From: Paenibacillus thalictri
GTDB taxonomy: Bacteria > Bacillota > Bacilli > Paenibacillales > NBRC-103111
Assembly (NCBI RefSeq): GCF_004307995.1
Contig: NZ_SIRE01000019.1
Location: forward strand, 124,001 to 188,000
Length of the DNA: 64,000 nt
Direction of reading: 5' to 3'
Of this stretch, positions 34,457 to 43,058 are shown in pieces. The notes under the pieces were generated by a model. It had not been told where the DNA came from. It did not search any database and worked only from the letters and a program-made list of their open reading frames with translations. Within the stretch, counting starts at the first letter, position 1; each line of letters begins with the position of its first letter. The position numbers and the translations under genes were made by a program.

Positions 34457-35095
34457 TTATTGAAACGTTTTTAAACGCTCCGTAAACGCGGACAAGATAA
34501 GGCACGCCGATTTGGCGCCGGGATCGATATGTCCCGAAGAACGCTCGCCAAGGCGGCTTGAGCGGCCCAGCTGGGAAATAAGATCGGCCGTCGATTTCAT
34601 GCCTTCTTCGCCGGCAGCAACGGCAGCGTCCAGGCTGGCGATTAAATCCAACCCTTCTTTTCTTGCTTCCTTCAGCTTTTCCATGGCCGGCAGCCAGGCA
34701 TCCATCATCGTTTTATCTCCGACTTTGGCTTTACCGCGATCCTGTATTCCCTGCACCGCGGCCAGCCAGAATTGCACAATATCTTCGTCTGCGAGTTCGT
34801 TTTTGCCTTGCAGCGCTACCGAGCCGCGGATAAAAGCCGTTGCATACAACGGTCCTACGGACGATCCGACCGCATTCAGAAACGCCATGCCGATTTCCTT
34901 GCACATCGCGCCGCAGTCTTCCTGAGTATACCCCGCCATTTTTTCCACAATCGCCTGCCAGCCGATCGACATCGTCACCCCGTGGTCGCCGTCGCCTACG
35001 GCACGGTCCAGCTCCGACAGCTCATCCTTTTGCTCTTCGATCCGCTGGGCGATATGTTGAAATAATTGTTTCCATTCGTGTATGGTCAGCTTCAT
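34457..35095 (-). CDS. dhaL: Dihydroxyacetone/ketose kinase, ADP-binding L subunit
   Basis: 212-residue helical barrel. The nucleotide site is RAVGDGDHGVTM with Mg ligands Asp30, Asp35 and Asp37, and there is an AVGSSVGPLY loop. It provides the nucleotide half of a two-part kinase whose substrate half is DhaK, 33 bases upstream. Such pairs phosphorylate dihydroxyacetone or, in tetritol pathways, erythrulose. No DhaM phosphotransfer subunit is in the window, so the phosphoryl donor (ATP or a distant PTS protein) is open. Confidence 0.9.
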   Translation of the reverse strand: MKLTIHEWKQLFQHIAQRIEEQKDELSELDRAVGDGDHGVTMSIGWQAIVEKMAGYTQEDCGAMCKEIGMAFLNAVGSSVGPLYATAFIRGSVALQGKNELADEDIVQFWLAAVQGIQDRGKAKVGDKTMMDAWLPAMEKLKEARKEGLDLIASLDAAVAAGEEGMKSTADLISQLGRSSRLGERSSGHIDPGAKSACLILSAFTERLKTFQ

Positions 35096-35128
35096 CTTGT
35101 TTTATCCTCCATTTAGAATCGCATATGG

Positions 35129-36130
35129 TTACATTTGCACATACATTGGCGTATCCGCCGGATAATCGACCAGTTCCGCAAGCTCGTCATCCAATTTCAT
35201 GACCGATACGGAGCAGCCGCCCATCTCCAGCGACGTGACAAACTCCCCGACAAATGAACGATGGATCGTAACGCCAAGCTCGCCGAGCTGGCGGGCCACA
35301 CGCCGAAACACGACAAACAAATCCATATAAGGCGTCGAACCAAGCCCGTTAATCATCACCGCGACACGATCCCCGCCAGCAAGAGGCATATCCCGCACAA
35401 TTTTGCCGAGCAGCTCGTCTGCCACTTCATCCGCAGTTTTCAACCGGCCGCGTTCCACTCCCGGTTCGCCGTGAATGCCAAGGCCAATCTCCATCTCGTC
35501 TTCGCCCAGCACAAAACTTGGCTTGAGCGTCTGCGGCACCGCGCACGGCGAAAGTGCAACCCCCATCGTGCGGATGTGGTCGTTCGCTTTGCGGGCCACC
35601 CGCACCACTTCATCGAGCGGCAGCCCTTTATCCGCTGCAGCTCCGGCCGACTTGAACACGAGAAAAGTTCCCGCTATGCCCCGTCTGCGATGAGCTTGCT
35701 CCTTGGAAGCGGAAGCCACATCGTCGGTGACCAGCACCGTCTCGACATGAATGCCCTCCATATCGGCGAGCTCGGCGGCCATATCGAAATTCATGCAGTC
35801 GCCCGCATAATTCCCGTACATATAGATGACGCCGGCTCCGCCGTTCACGGAACGCGTCACTTCCAGTATCGGATCGGGAGGCGGAGAAGCAAACACGTTG
35901 CCGACAGGCACGCCGTCGACGAATCCTTTGCCGATGAGCCCCATAAATGCCGGCTCATGGCCGGAGCCTCCGCCGATGACGACACCTACCTTGCCTTGCC
36001 TGACCGGCTTGGAGCTGATTACGGAACGCTTATTTTTATCGTGAATTTTTACATAACCGGGATAAGCGCTTACATAACCTTCAATCATTTCATCAACAAC
36101 GTCATTCGCCGCATTCATCAGCTTTTTCAA
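35129..36130 (-). CDS. dhaK: Dihydroxyacetone/ketose kinase, substrate-binding K subunit
   Basis: 333-residue subunit with VVIGGGSGHEPAF (His58) and the covalent substrate-binding His220 in GLGIHGEPG. It is the first gene of the operon. The start is a TTG at 36130 after AAGGAGAGTG; an ATG four codons downstream is the alternative. TGTAAGCGCTTATC (36061-36074) inside the gene matches 13 of 14 positions of the CcpA cre consensus, so carbon catabolite control is possible. Dihydroxyacetone, glycerone derivatives or erythrulose are candidate substrates. Confidence 0.9.
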   Translation of the reverse strand: MKKLMNAANDVVDEMIEGYVSAYPGYVKIHDKNKRSVISSKPVRQGKVGVVIGGGSGHEPAFMGLIGKGFVDGVPVGNVFASPPPDPILEVTRSVNGGAGVIYMYGNYAGDCMNFDMAAELADMEGIHVETVLVTDDVASASKEQAHRRRGIAGTFLVFKSAGAAADKGLPLDEVVRVARKANDHIRTMGVALSPCAVPQTLKPSFVLGEDEMEIGLGIHGEPGVERGRLKTADEVADELLGKIVRDMPLAGGDRVAVMINGLGSTPYMDLFVVFRRVARQLGELGVTIHRSFVGEFVTSLEMGGCSVSVMKLDDELAELVDYPADTPMYVQM

Positions 36131-36179
36131 ATGCTTTCACTCTCCTTAGTATATACGCTTACATTTCATTAGAATTTTT

Positions 36180-36200
36180 GCATTTGTTTGCGTTTTTATT
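36180..36200. repeat. T-rich CG repeats, candidate DeoR operator at dhaK
   Basis: GCATTTGTTT followed directly by GCGTTTTTATT, related to the CGTTTATTT pair at 34341-34360. It lies just downstream of the -10 box, where a bound repressor would block the polymerase. Confidence 0.4.
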
Positions 36201-36204
36201 ATTC

Positions 36205-36233
36205 ATTTTCACATCGAAATGTTGATTTGTCAA
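36205..36233 (-). promoter_or_regulatory. Promoter of the dhaK operon
   Basis: Minus strand TTGACA (36228-36233), 17-base spacer, GAAAAT (36205-36210). Leader of about 70 bases. The rest of the 267-base gap up to the next gene holds only that gene's terminator. Confidence 0.6.
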
Positions 36234-36338
36234 TGATTATTGTTGTTTAATGATGTATTGTTGATATTTTTTGTAGTTATCCATCTAAAACACATCGAAA
36301 TTTGCAATTTCATCCCACAAATCTTTCTTTCAGCACCT

Positions 36339-36373
36339 AAAAACAAACAAGCCCGTGAGATTTGTCTCCGGGC
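36339..36373 (-). terminator. Terminator after the GNAT gene
   Basis: Minus strand GCCCGGAGA/TCTCACGGGC stem with loop CAAA, followed by TTGTTTGTTTTT. Confidence 0.75.
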
Positions 36374-36397
36374 CGCTTTTGTTTCTTGCGTTATCCA

Positions 36398-36850
36398 TTA
36401 TACATCCAGCCGCAAACGCACCATATCCGTGCACTGCAGCCCGTTCTCAAAGATCGGCTCCTTGTAATGTCTTGTAAAATAGCCTATATCGATGCCAACC
36501 ATCCTGAAGCCGCACTTCTGGTATAAATAAAGCTGCCCAATGCTGGAATTGCCTGTCCCGACTTCCATAGCGCAATATCCAAGCTCCTTAGCCGTTCGCA
36601 CGGAATGCCCGATTAATTCCTTCCCGATTCCTTTGCCTTGCCAGTTTTCATTCACCGCGACATTGATCAATTCCACGGTTTTCGGCCTGGTAGGCAGCAA
36701 TGCGTACACGCCTACCGTTTCACCTTGCAGTTCTTTGACATAACATGCGCTTCTTTGGATATAGCTTTGAACTGCTTGCTCCTCCGGATCGGCCAACAGT
36801 AATAAGTCCATGGGATACGGTTCGTGTGACTGCAATTTTCTTATTGTCAT
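36398..36850 (-). CDS. GNAT-family N-acetyltransferase
   Basis: 150 residues. The acetyl-CoA loop is NENWQGKGIGKELIGH, followed by the family's EVGTGNSSIGQLYLYQKCGFR. The sequence resembles putative acetyltransferases of the YvbK type. Substrate unknown. The ATG at 36850 follows GGAGAGACAAT; the upstream ATG at 36874 is unlikely. No operon partner is obvious, since the DUF429 gene upstream is 37 bases away on the same strand and could be co-transcribed. Confidence 0.85.
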   Translation of the reverse strand: MTIRKLQSHEPYPMDLLLLADPEEQAVQSYIQRSACYVKELQGETVGVYALLPTRPKTVELINVAVNENWQGKGIGKELIGHSVRTAKELGYCAMEVGTGNSSIGQLYLYQKCGFRMVGIDIGYFTRHYKEPIFENGLQCTDMVRLRLDV

Positions 36851-36887
36851 ATTGTCTCTCCACTCGAATGTCAAATTGTTTGTTCTT

Positions 36888-37643
36888 CTATATTGTAGGT
36901 TTCATCCAAATCCAGCCTTCCTTGAAGACGGAAGTTAAATCCGGAAACGGTCTTATTGCGCGTTGATCCAGGAAATCTTTCCCGCACAAGCAGCATAAAC
37001 AAGCATCAAAGAAATGTTCTTCCTCTATCATTTTTTTATAAAATCCGGTGAAACGGATTCCTTTTTTCCTCATTTCCCGGATGATTTCCATTCTACGCCG
37101 TTTGTTTTCCGGCTTAGTCCCCTTATAGCTGATCGTTTTCTTGTCTCTGCTTATGTTCGGCGAAATCAGCTCCGATAACAGCCACGCCGCCGGATACACT
37201 TCGATAAATCCCAGTTGAACCCGTTCAGCCGGGTCCCATCTTATTTGTATATGCGGATACGATGTTCTGATAGATTCAATGATCTGCAGCGTTTTATAGG
37301 CCGTTCTGGCGATTTTATCCGAAGCAATCTCCAGCGGGATTTTCCTTAATAAATAGGCGCAAAATATGTCGGTGTCTCTTTTAAAAAAGGCATCCGGCGT
37401 ATTTCCCAAATAATCTCCGGCCATATGGCGGTATAGGACCGGCGCAAAATCGTCCGGCCAGCCCAACGGAGCGTCAAAACAAAGAAGGATTTGCTGCCCG
37501 CCAAACCGTTCGATATAATGTAAGATCGTTTCCTCAATGCTTGCTTCCTTGCGGCAGCCGACAAATGCCTTACGACTATAATCGTAGATGCTGAATCCGA
37601 TATTTTTCGTTTCCGTCGCACAATCAACGCCAAATATAATCAA
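36888..37643 (-). CDS. DUF429-type predicted nuclease
   Basis: 251 residues. The start IIFGVDCATETKNIGFSIYD with an early Asp and the later LLCFDAPLGWPDDF resemble DUF429 proteins, which have an RNase H-like fold with acidic residues on the strands. A further acidic site could be in EEEHFFDACLCCLCG. No activity is established for most members. The TTG start at 37643 has GGAG eight bases upstream. It may share a transcript with the phosphatase and GNAT genes. Confidence 0.65.
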   Translation of the reverse strand: MIIFGVDCATETKNIGFSIYDYSRKAFVGCRKEASIEETILHYIERFGGQQILLCFDAPLGWPDDFAPVLYRHMAGDYLGNTPDAFFKRDTDIFCAYLLRKIPLEIASDKIARTAYKTLQIIESIRTSYPHIQIRWDPAERVQLGFIEVYPAAWLLSELISPNISRDKKTISYKGTKPENKRRRMEIIREMRKKGIRFTGFYKKMIEEEHFFDACLCCLCGKDFLDQRAIRPFPDLTSVFKEGWIWMKPTI

Positions 37644-37669
37644 AAGGGTCTCTCCTTGATTGGAAGTTA

Positions 37670-38272
37670 TTATACCAAATGATCTATTAATGCAAATGTC
37701 TCCAATGCAAACCTATTATTATCGTAAACTAGTGTTGTAATCGAGCATTCGGGTACCAATTGACTCTGCACAGCTAAAAAGCTCGGATGCCAATGATTTA
37801 ATTGCATTTCTGAAAATGTGTGAACCAAAAAGTCCGTTATTAAACCTCCATGCGTAACGACAACGATGTTGCTTTCAGGAGGATGGGCTTCTGCCGATTG
37901 TATTAAACATGACGATAATCGTTCGCCGGCTTGTTTCGCGGAATCGCCGACTGGCGGTATATACATAGGATCGAGTGTGCATCGCTCCCACATGGCGACA
38001 AATTGTTCAAATGTTTGCTCGGGCAAATCACCCCAGTTAGCCCGTTCCCGCAAACGACTGTCCTCTGAAACAGCCGCTTTGGTGGTCGATGAAATATATA
38101 AAGCGGTTTCTTTGGCTCTGCGGAGGGGACTGGTTATTATGCTTGTTATCGGCAAGCCACGTAAATGATGAGCTGTAGCTTGTGCTTGCAATATACCCTG
38201 GGGGGTGATGGGCACATCTCCGATCGCCTTCTCCTTAATGGCATGCCGTACAAGTAAAAAAGTAACACTCAT
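37670..38272 (-). CDS. Histidine phosphatase-superfamily protein
   Basis: 200 residues of the phosphoglycerate-mutase-like fold. The phosphorylated His is in LLVRHAIKEK (RHA instead of the usual RHG), with Arg in TSPLRRAKETA, an acid residue in LRERANWGDLP and the second His in VVTHGGLI. Substrate unknown. The ATG at 38272 follows GGGAGG; the frame is open upstream to 38314 but without support. 26 bases separate it from the DUF429 gene. Confidence 0.85.
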   Translation of the reverse strand: MSVTFLLVRHAIKEKAIGDVPITPQGILQAQATAHHLRGLPITSIITSPLRRAKETALYISSTTKAAVSEDSRLRERANWGDLPEQTFEQFVAMWERCTLDPMYIPPVGDSAKQAGERLSSCLIQSAEAHPPESNIVVVTHGGLITDFLVHTFSEMQLNHWHPSFLAVQSQLVPECSITTLVYDNNRFALETFALIDHLV

Positions 38273-38354
38273 AATAAACTCCCACCTCCCATCGATCCTT
38301 CGGTCATGTAACAAATTATTTCATAGAAACGAAAAGAAAACCAATATAAATTTA

Positions 38355-39500
38355 CTAATCTCTTTTTATTTTGGAAATCCCCCCGCTAAATATTTGAGCA
38401 TTCACTTCAATTTCCTCCAACGAGCCGGGTTCGAGATCAAGCTCGCCGTTTTGCTCCAAATTATGCCATTGCCGGGGATTGGATCGAAATAGCGCCTCCG
38501 ACAAATTAAACACATCGATTCCTTTGGCCAGACCTTCAAGATATGCTTCCTTTATCTCTTTTTTGATTTCTTCGACAGCCAGCTGTTCCAGTTTTTTTTG
38601 AGTGAGATTTTGCGTTAATTGCGGTATATTGCCTTGTGTCGAAACTTTGATCCGGAATACGGCTTTGCCTTCTTTAATCGTTGGGATAATCGAGGATTTC
38701 ACATCTTCCATGACAATCACGGCCGCAGGAGCGTTATCCGCTTTTACAGGCAAGCTGGTTCTTTTGGTATTCGTATTAATCCATCTTAATCCGCGTATTT
38801 TGTCCTTCGGCATAAAACCTTTGTAGCTGCTGTTATGCAAAAAACCGACGCCGTTGACCTCCAGTTTGGGTGAAACTTTTTTATTCTCCGTCCAATTGCT
38901 TGTGACTTTTAAGAACGGCAGCTTCATGGTTTGGCTTTTCTCGTTCCATGTACGTATAAAGTCAAACAAATAAATCGGCTCGATATCCGAGCTCTGCGAA
39001 TATACTTCATTTGGGGCATTAAGACGGGAATAGATCACCGAGATGTTTTGTACGGGTGTGGCGTAAAAGATGGATTCAATCGGATCCTTTGTCGCAAAAA
39101 CCCAATTTGTGTAACGAAATTCATAATATCTGTCCCATACGTCCAATACTTGGCTTATTACCTTTTCATTAAGAGCCGCTTCGCTAAACAACAACGTTTT
39201 TACATGACTCCAGGCGATCTGCTGCTGGGCGGTAGCGTACAGGTTAAAACCAGCCTGATCGAATGTCTCTCCTTCCGCCTTAGCAATGGAAATGACCTCC
39301 CTTTCGGCTTGAGCGCCCGCTTCTTTTTTGGCAATATTAATAAAGCTGACCAATTGCGCATACAGGATCACTTTTCCATCCTTATAATCCACGCCAACCG
39401 AGTTAATATAAATCATATGCTCAATTTCCCGAAGTCCCCAACATCCGGTCAGCAGCGTGGAAAGCATCAAAACCGCCAATAAAGAGCGGAACACTTTCAT
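38355..39500 (-). CDS. Germinant receptor lipoprotein subunit C (Ger(x)C), second operon
   Basis: 381-residue lipoprotein with signal MKVFRSLLAVLMLSTLLTGC (lipobox LLTGC, Cys20), then WGLREIEHMIYINSVGVDY. The C-terminal domain has the QKKLEQLAVEEIKKEI helix usual for the family. The ATG at 39500 is chosen for the signal peptide; the open frame to 39686 lies inside the A gene. It is the last gene of gerXB-XA-XC, overlapping nothing downstream. Confidence 0.9.
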   Translation of the reverse strand: MKVFRSLLAVLMLSTLLTGCWGLREIEHMIYINSVGVDYKDGKVILYAQLVSFINIAKKEAGAQAEREVISIAKAEGETFDQAGFNLYATAQQQIAWSHVKTLLFSEAALNEKVISQVLDVWDRYYEFRYTNWVFATKDPIESIFYATPVQNISVIYSRLNAPNEVYSQSSDIEPIYLFDFIRTWNEKSQTMKLPFLKVTSNWTENKKVSPKLEVNGVGFLHNSSYKGFMPKDKIRGLRWINTNTKRTSLPVKADNAPAAVIVMEDVKSSIIPTIKEGKAVFRIKVSTQGNIPQLTQNLTQKKLEQLAVEEIKKEIKEAYLEGLAKGIDVFNLSEALFRSNPRQWHNLEQNGELDLEPGSLEEIEVNAQIFSGGISKIKRD

Positions 39501-39517
39501 TCTTGCCGATACCCCCT

Positions 39518-40960
39518 TTATTGCTTCTGCTTTTTCAAAAACGCGGGTACGCTGATAATTTTGCCCCAAGGCGTACGCACTGCGATTTTCCACAATTCCG
39601 CAAAAGATGGCGGAGCCAGCGGTTCCATGTAATATATGCCAAAGGATCGCTGATTTACCAAATAAACGACCAGCCCCATTAGGCAAATCAGAAAGCCAAA
39701 CACGCCTAAAGCTCCGCTTATCAGTAAAATAACAATGCGAAGAATACTGACAACGCCAACCATGTTCTGATTAACGAGGGTGAAGGTGGATAATACCGAA
39801 AGGGCAACCACGACGAGAATACCGGCCGCTGTGATCCCGGCGCTAATAGCGGCTTGTCCGATAATCAACCCGCCTACAACCGAAAGCGTCTGTCCAAAAG
39901 TCGAAGGAAGCCGCATCCCCGCTTCCCGGAAAAGCTCAAACAGCAGCAGCATAACAAACGCTTCCAGCGGCACCGGCAATGGCACCCCCTGTCGTGAAAT
40001 CACCAGTGTGGCCAATAAAGAAAAGGGCAGCTGATCTTGATGGAAGCTCACTAACGCAATCCAGAAACCAGGGAGGAGCAGCGAAAATAACAATCCCAAA
40101 ATTCTCATCAGACGCGTAAACATCACAAACAGGTTAAAGCTATGCGAGTCTTCGGACGAATTAAGCACGAACGTTAAATTGACCGGAGCTATGGATGCCG
40201 TAGGAGATCCGTTTGTGAGCAGTACAAATCGCCCATGCAGCAAGGAATTAACCGCGTAATCCGGTCTGCCGCTGTATACGAACATTGGAAATAATGAAAA
40301 TCCCGCTAAAACTTCTTCCAACTGAGTGGCGCTGGTTAATTCTTGCAAGTTAAGGTTCTCCAGCTTTGTTTGAATTTCATTCAACGTTTCCTGATTAATC
40401 ATGTTTTGCATATAAAGCAAGCTGACTTGCGTTTCTGTCTGCTGGCCAAACGTATAATGATGTACCGCGAGTTCGTTTGTTTTCAAACGCTTGCGAATTA
40501 AAGCTATGTTGAGGCTGGACTCTTCCGTGAAGCCATCCCGCGGCCCCTTCACAGATACTTCCGTGTTGGATTCCTCCGTTTCCCTGCTGGGAGGAGCCGA
40601 CAAGTTGACGCTGTATGTCCGTTGTATAGGTTCAAATAACAGCAATAACTCGCCTTGAAATACACGTCTGACAAGTTCCTGCCCGTTGTGCGCGCTTGTA
40701 AGCTGGTTTAATCTGATCTTGATCTGATTCTCCAGGGCTTCGCCATTTGGAACAGCGTTATTTCTATATACCTCAAGAAGCGTAGGAATAATAAAGCTCT
40801 CCAATTGCTTGACATCACACAACCCGTCGCTGTATATGAGCAAAACGGAAGCCGATGGCCCGTCGTCCGGATTCGGAAGCTCCAGCTTGTCAAACTTGAC
40901 ATCATCACACAAGCGGAACAATTCCCGGAGCATGGATTCTTCTTTTGACTTATCCGTCAT
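39518..40960 (-). CDS. Germinant receptor subunit A (GerXA family), second operon
   Basis: 480-residue protein with a long soluble N-terminal part. The family's RGPRDGF element appears as KGPRDGFTEESSLNIALIRKRL near residue 140. Membrane helices start near residue 285 (LMRILGLLFSLLLPGFWIAL) and include GQTLSVVGGLIIGQAAISAG. Compared with the A protein at 10838 it keeps the full GPRDGF motif, so the two receptors are clearly diverged. GGAG before the ATG; an 11-base overlap with the B gene. Confidence 0.92.
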   Translation of the reverse strand: MTDKSKEESMLRELFRLCDDVKFDKLELPNPDDGPSASVLLIYSDGLCDVKQLESFIIPTLLEVYRNNAVPNGEALENQIKIRLNQLTSAHNGQELVRRVFQGELLLLFEPIQRTYSVNLSAPPSRETEESNTEVSVKGPRDGFTEESSLNIALIRKRLKTNELAVHHYTFGQQTETQVSLLYMQNMINQETLNEIQTKLENLNLQELTSATQLEEVLAGFSLFPMFVYSGRPDYAVNSLLHGRFVLLTNGSPTASIAPVNLTFVLNSSEDSHSFNLFVMFTRLMRILGLLFSLLLPGFWIALVSFHQDQLPFSLLATLVISRQGVPLPVPLEAFVMLLLFELFREAGMRLPSTFGQTLSVVGGLIIGQAAISAGITAAGILVVVALSVLSTFTLVNQNMVGVVSILRIVILLISGALGVFGFLICLMGLVVYLVNQRSFGIYYMEPLAPPSFAELWKIAVRTPWGKIISVPAFLKKQKQ

Positions 40961-42041
40961 GGCTCGGCTCCTTTCTTTTTTTCACGTGAATTAAAATGAT
41001 CAGCAGCAGGCTGTAAGTTCCGATCACGAAGATTACACCCGGCAGAACATAATCGCGGAGCATGTCCAGAAAGTGGTTGTCGCCAAAGGGATAGACAGAA
41101 AAGGCAACGGAAATCAAAAACGCAAAAACGAGCATTCCGAGTTTCCAGCGGTAATTTTGGATCCGCAATATATCCGCAATGAGAAACATCGTCAAGGAAA
41201 TGCGAACAAATGCGCCGGAGAACCATTGATAAATGCTCAAAAAGTCCAGATGTTCAATATACCGGCCTATTGTGATAAGCCTCCATTCTTCGTATGCCGG
41301 ATACCTTAATTTGGACATCTGTTCCGGGCCGAATTCCGCGATCCCTCCCATCACCGGTCCTGCCGTAAGCCCCAACAAAATGAAGGTCAATACAAGCAAG
41401 CTTAATAAAGAGTACTTGGTGCGGATATGCGGCTGCAGAAACAAGATTATAATGATCTCCATAAAACCGGCTCCTGCGTAAATCATTCCATGCCAAACGG
41501 GATGCATGCCCGATTCCAAAAAAGGTCTTAGCAAAGCATACCGCTTATTGGGAAAATTGGCGGTCATCACAAAAAATCCGTAAAGAACAACAAAAGGCAG
41601 CAGTATGGCTGCCGTATTGGCTATCGAGCGGATTCCGTAATAAGCGTTAAACAGGCATAACATGCCAAAAATAAATGAAAGTACTATGATCGGCACTTTG
41701 GGTAAAAAAGTTAAATGAATCCAAGTTGACGTATCCCGCAACGTAACGGCGCACGTAACCAGCATATAAAAGCTGGCGATCAAAGCAAGCACGTTCCCCA
41801 CTACCGGCGAATAAGCTTCCTTGAGCCATTGGAACGGATGTATTCCTCTGATTTTTCGTAAAGCGGTATATAGCAATATCACCCATATGCTCGCTGCGCC
41901 GCCGGTGAATAAAACCGAAATCCAGGCATCTCTTTTGGCGACATCCATGAGGATCGGTATGACGATAACATGATTCATTAATCCAATGGCAAGCATTAGA
42001 ATCATAATGGTCTGGAAAAATGTGATCGTGTTCGTTTTCAT
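40950..42041 (-). CDS. Germinant receptor subunit B (GerXB permease), second operon
   Basis: 363-residue membrane protein with about ten helices (first: TIMILMLAIGLMNHVIVIPI). It is first in this operon, giving order B-A-C, while the first receptor operon is A-B-C. No clear sigma-G promoter was found in the 98 bases before it, and the AraC gene lies tandem upstream. Confidence 0.9.
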   Translation of the reverse strand: MKTNTITFFQTIMILMLAIGLMNHVIVIPILMDVAKRDAWISVLFTGGAASIWVILLYTALRKIRGIHPFQWLKEAYSPVVGNVLALIASFYMLVTCAVTLRDTSTWIHLTFLPKVPIIVLSFIFGMLCLFNAYYGIRSIANTAAILLPFVVLYGFFVMTANFPNKRYALLRPFLESGMHPVWHGMIYAGAGFMEIIIILFLQPHIRTKYSLLSLLVLTFILLGLTAGPVMGGIAEFGPEQMSKLRYPAYEEWRLITIGRYIEHLDFLSIYQWFSGAFVRISLTMFLIADILRIQNYRWKLGMLVFAFLISVAFSVYPFGDNHFLDMLRDYVLPGVIFVIGTYSLLLIILIHVKKRKEPSHDG

Positions 42042-42139
42042 GATTCAACTCATTTCTTTCCCCATGTGGCACTTTATGTACAAACACCCAATATTAACTT
42101 GTTTCTTTTTCGGTTTTTTATTCCAAAAATTGAAAAATA

Positions 42140-42913
42140 TTAAGTTCCATCCCTTCTCCTGCTCTTGATATAGTCCCGCGGACTTGCCCCAAACCGTCTG
42201 CGGAACTGGGAGGCAAAATGATTGTAGTCCTCGTATCCGACATCATATGCGACTTCGGCGGCCGTTCGGCCGGAGTGTTCCAGCAGCAGCGCCGCTTGGC
42301 GCAGCCGCATTTCCGTCAGCGCCTGCAGCACCGATTGACCGGTCTGCTCCTTGAACAAATGCGACATGCGAGAAGCCGATAAGCCCAGCGCGGACGCCAA
42401 TTCTTCGATCCGGACAGACTCTTTCATCCGCAGTGTCAGCAGATGCATAATTTGCTCGACTCTAGGGTCAAGCGTTTTTTTGCGCTGCTCGGCAAGGAAC
42501 AGCAGCAGCTCGCCGATCTGCAGCTCGCACAGTTCGCTCCATAACACGCTTCGCTCGCGAGTATGATGAATGATGTTCTTGAAGGTCCGGAACACCCGCT
42601 TCCGCCGGTGTCCGGTTTCGATCGGGCAAACAAGCAAGGCGTTATCTGCAAAATACGACGATTGCGGCACATAATCGTAATGTGCCCAAACGAACCTCCA
42701 CGTCTTTCCGCGCTGCGTACGGTAGCGATGCGGGGACCCCGAGCGCAGCAAGGTCATGTCTCCTGCTTTGCAGGCGATGTCGCCTGTCTGCGGCGTAGAA
42801 AATACGCCTTCGCCGCTAATCGTATAACAAACCAACCACTGCCACCCGGCCATCCCTTCGGGCCGGTCGATATCGTATTCATCTGTCTCCATAAATTCAT
42901 CGGCTATGATCAT
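42140..42913 (-). CDS. AraC-family regulator with N-terminal cupin domain
   Basis: 257 residues: an AraC-type cupin arm (20-110; SGEGVFSTPQTGDIACKAGDMTLL) and two helix-turn-helix motifs at the C-terminus (IEELASALGLSASRMSHLF and AAEVAYDVGYEDYNHFASQF). GGGAGGCGAAACG precedes the ATG. It is divergent from the phytanoyl-CoA-dioxygenase-like gene, 145 bases apart, so that gene is a likely target. Confidence 0.88.
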   Translation of the reverse strand: MIIADEFMETDEYDIDRPEGMAGWQWLVCYTISGEGVFSTPQTGDIACKAGDMTLLRSGSPHRYRTQRGKTWRFVWAHYDYVPQSSYFADNALLVCPIETGHRRKRVFRTFKNIIHHTRERSVLWSELCELQIGELLLFLAEQRKKTLDPRVEQIMHLLTLRMKESVRIEELASALGLSASRMSHLFKEQTGQSVLQALTEMRLRQAALLLEHSGRTAAEVAYDVGYEDYNHFASQFRRRFGASPRDYIKSRRRDGT

Positions 42914-43058
42914 CGTTTCGCCTCCCGCCCCATTATAGCAGAATCACATGAGTTTTCAGCAAGAAAGATCGTTCATTATTCAGTGGTCCCTGTTTATAAT
43001 GTAGCTATATTAAACGTTTTTCTTGGAGCCCACGATGAAAAGGTTGGAGGAGAACAAA

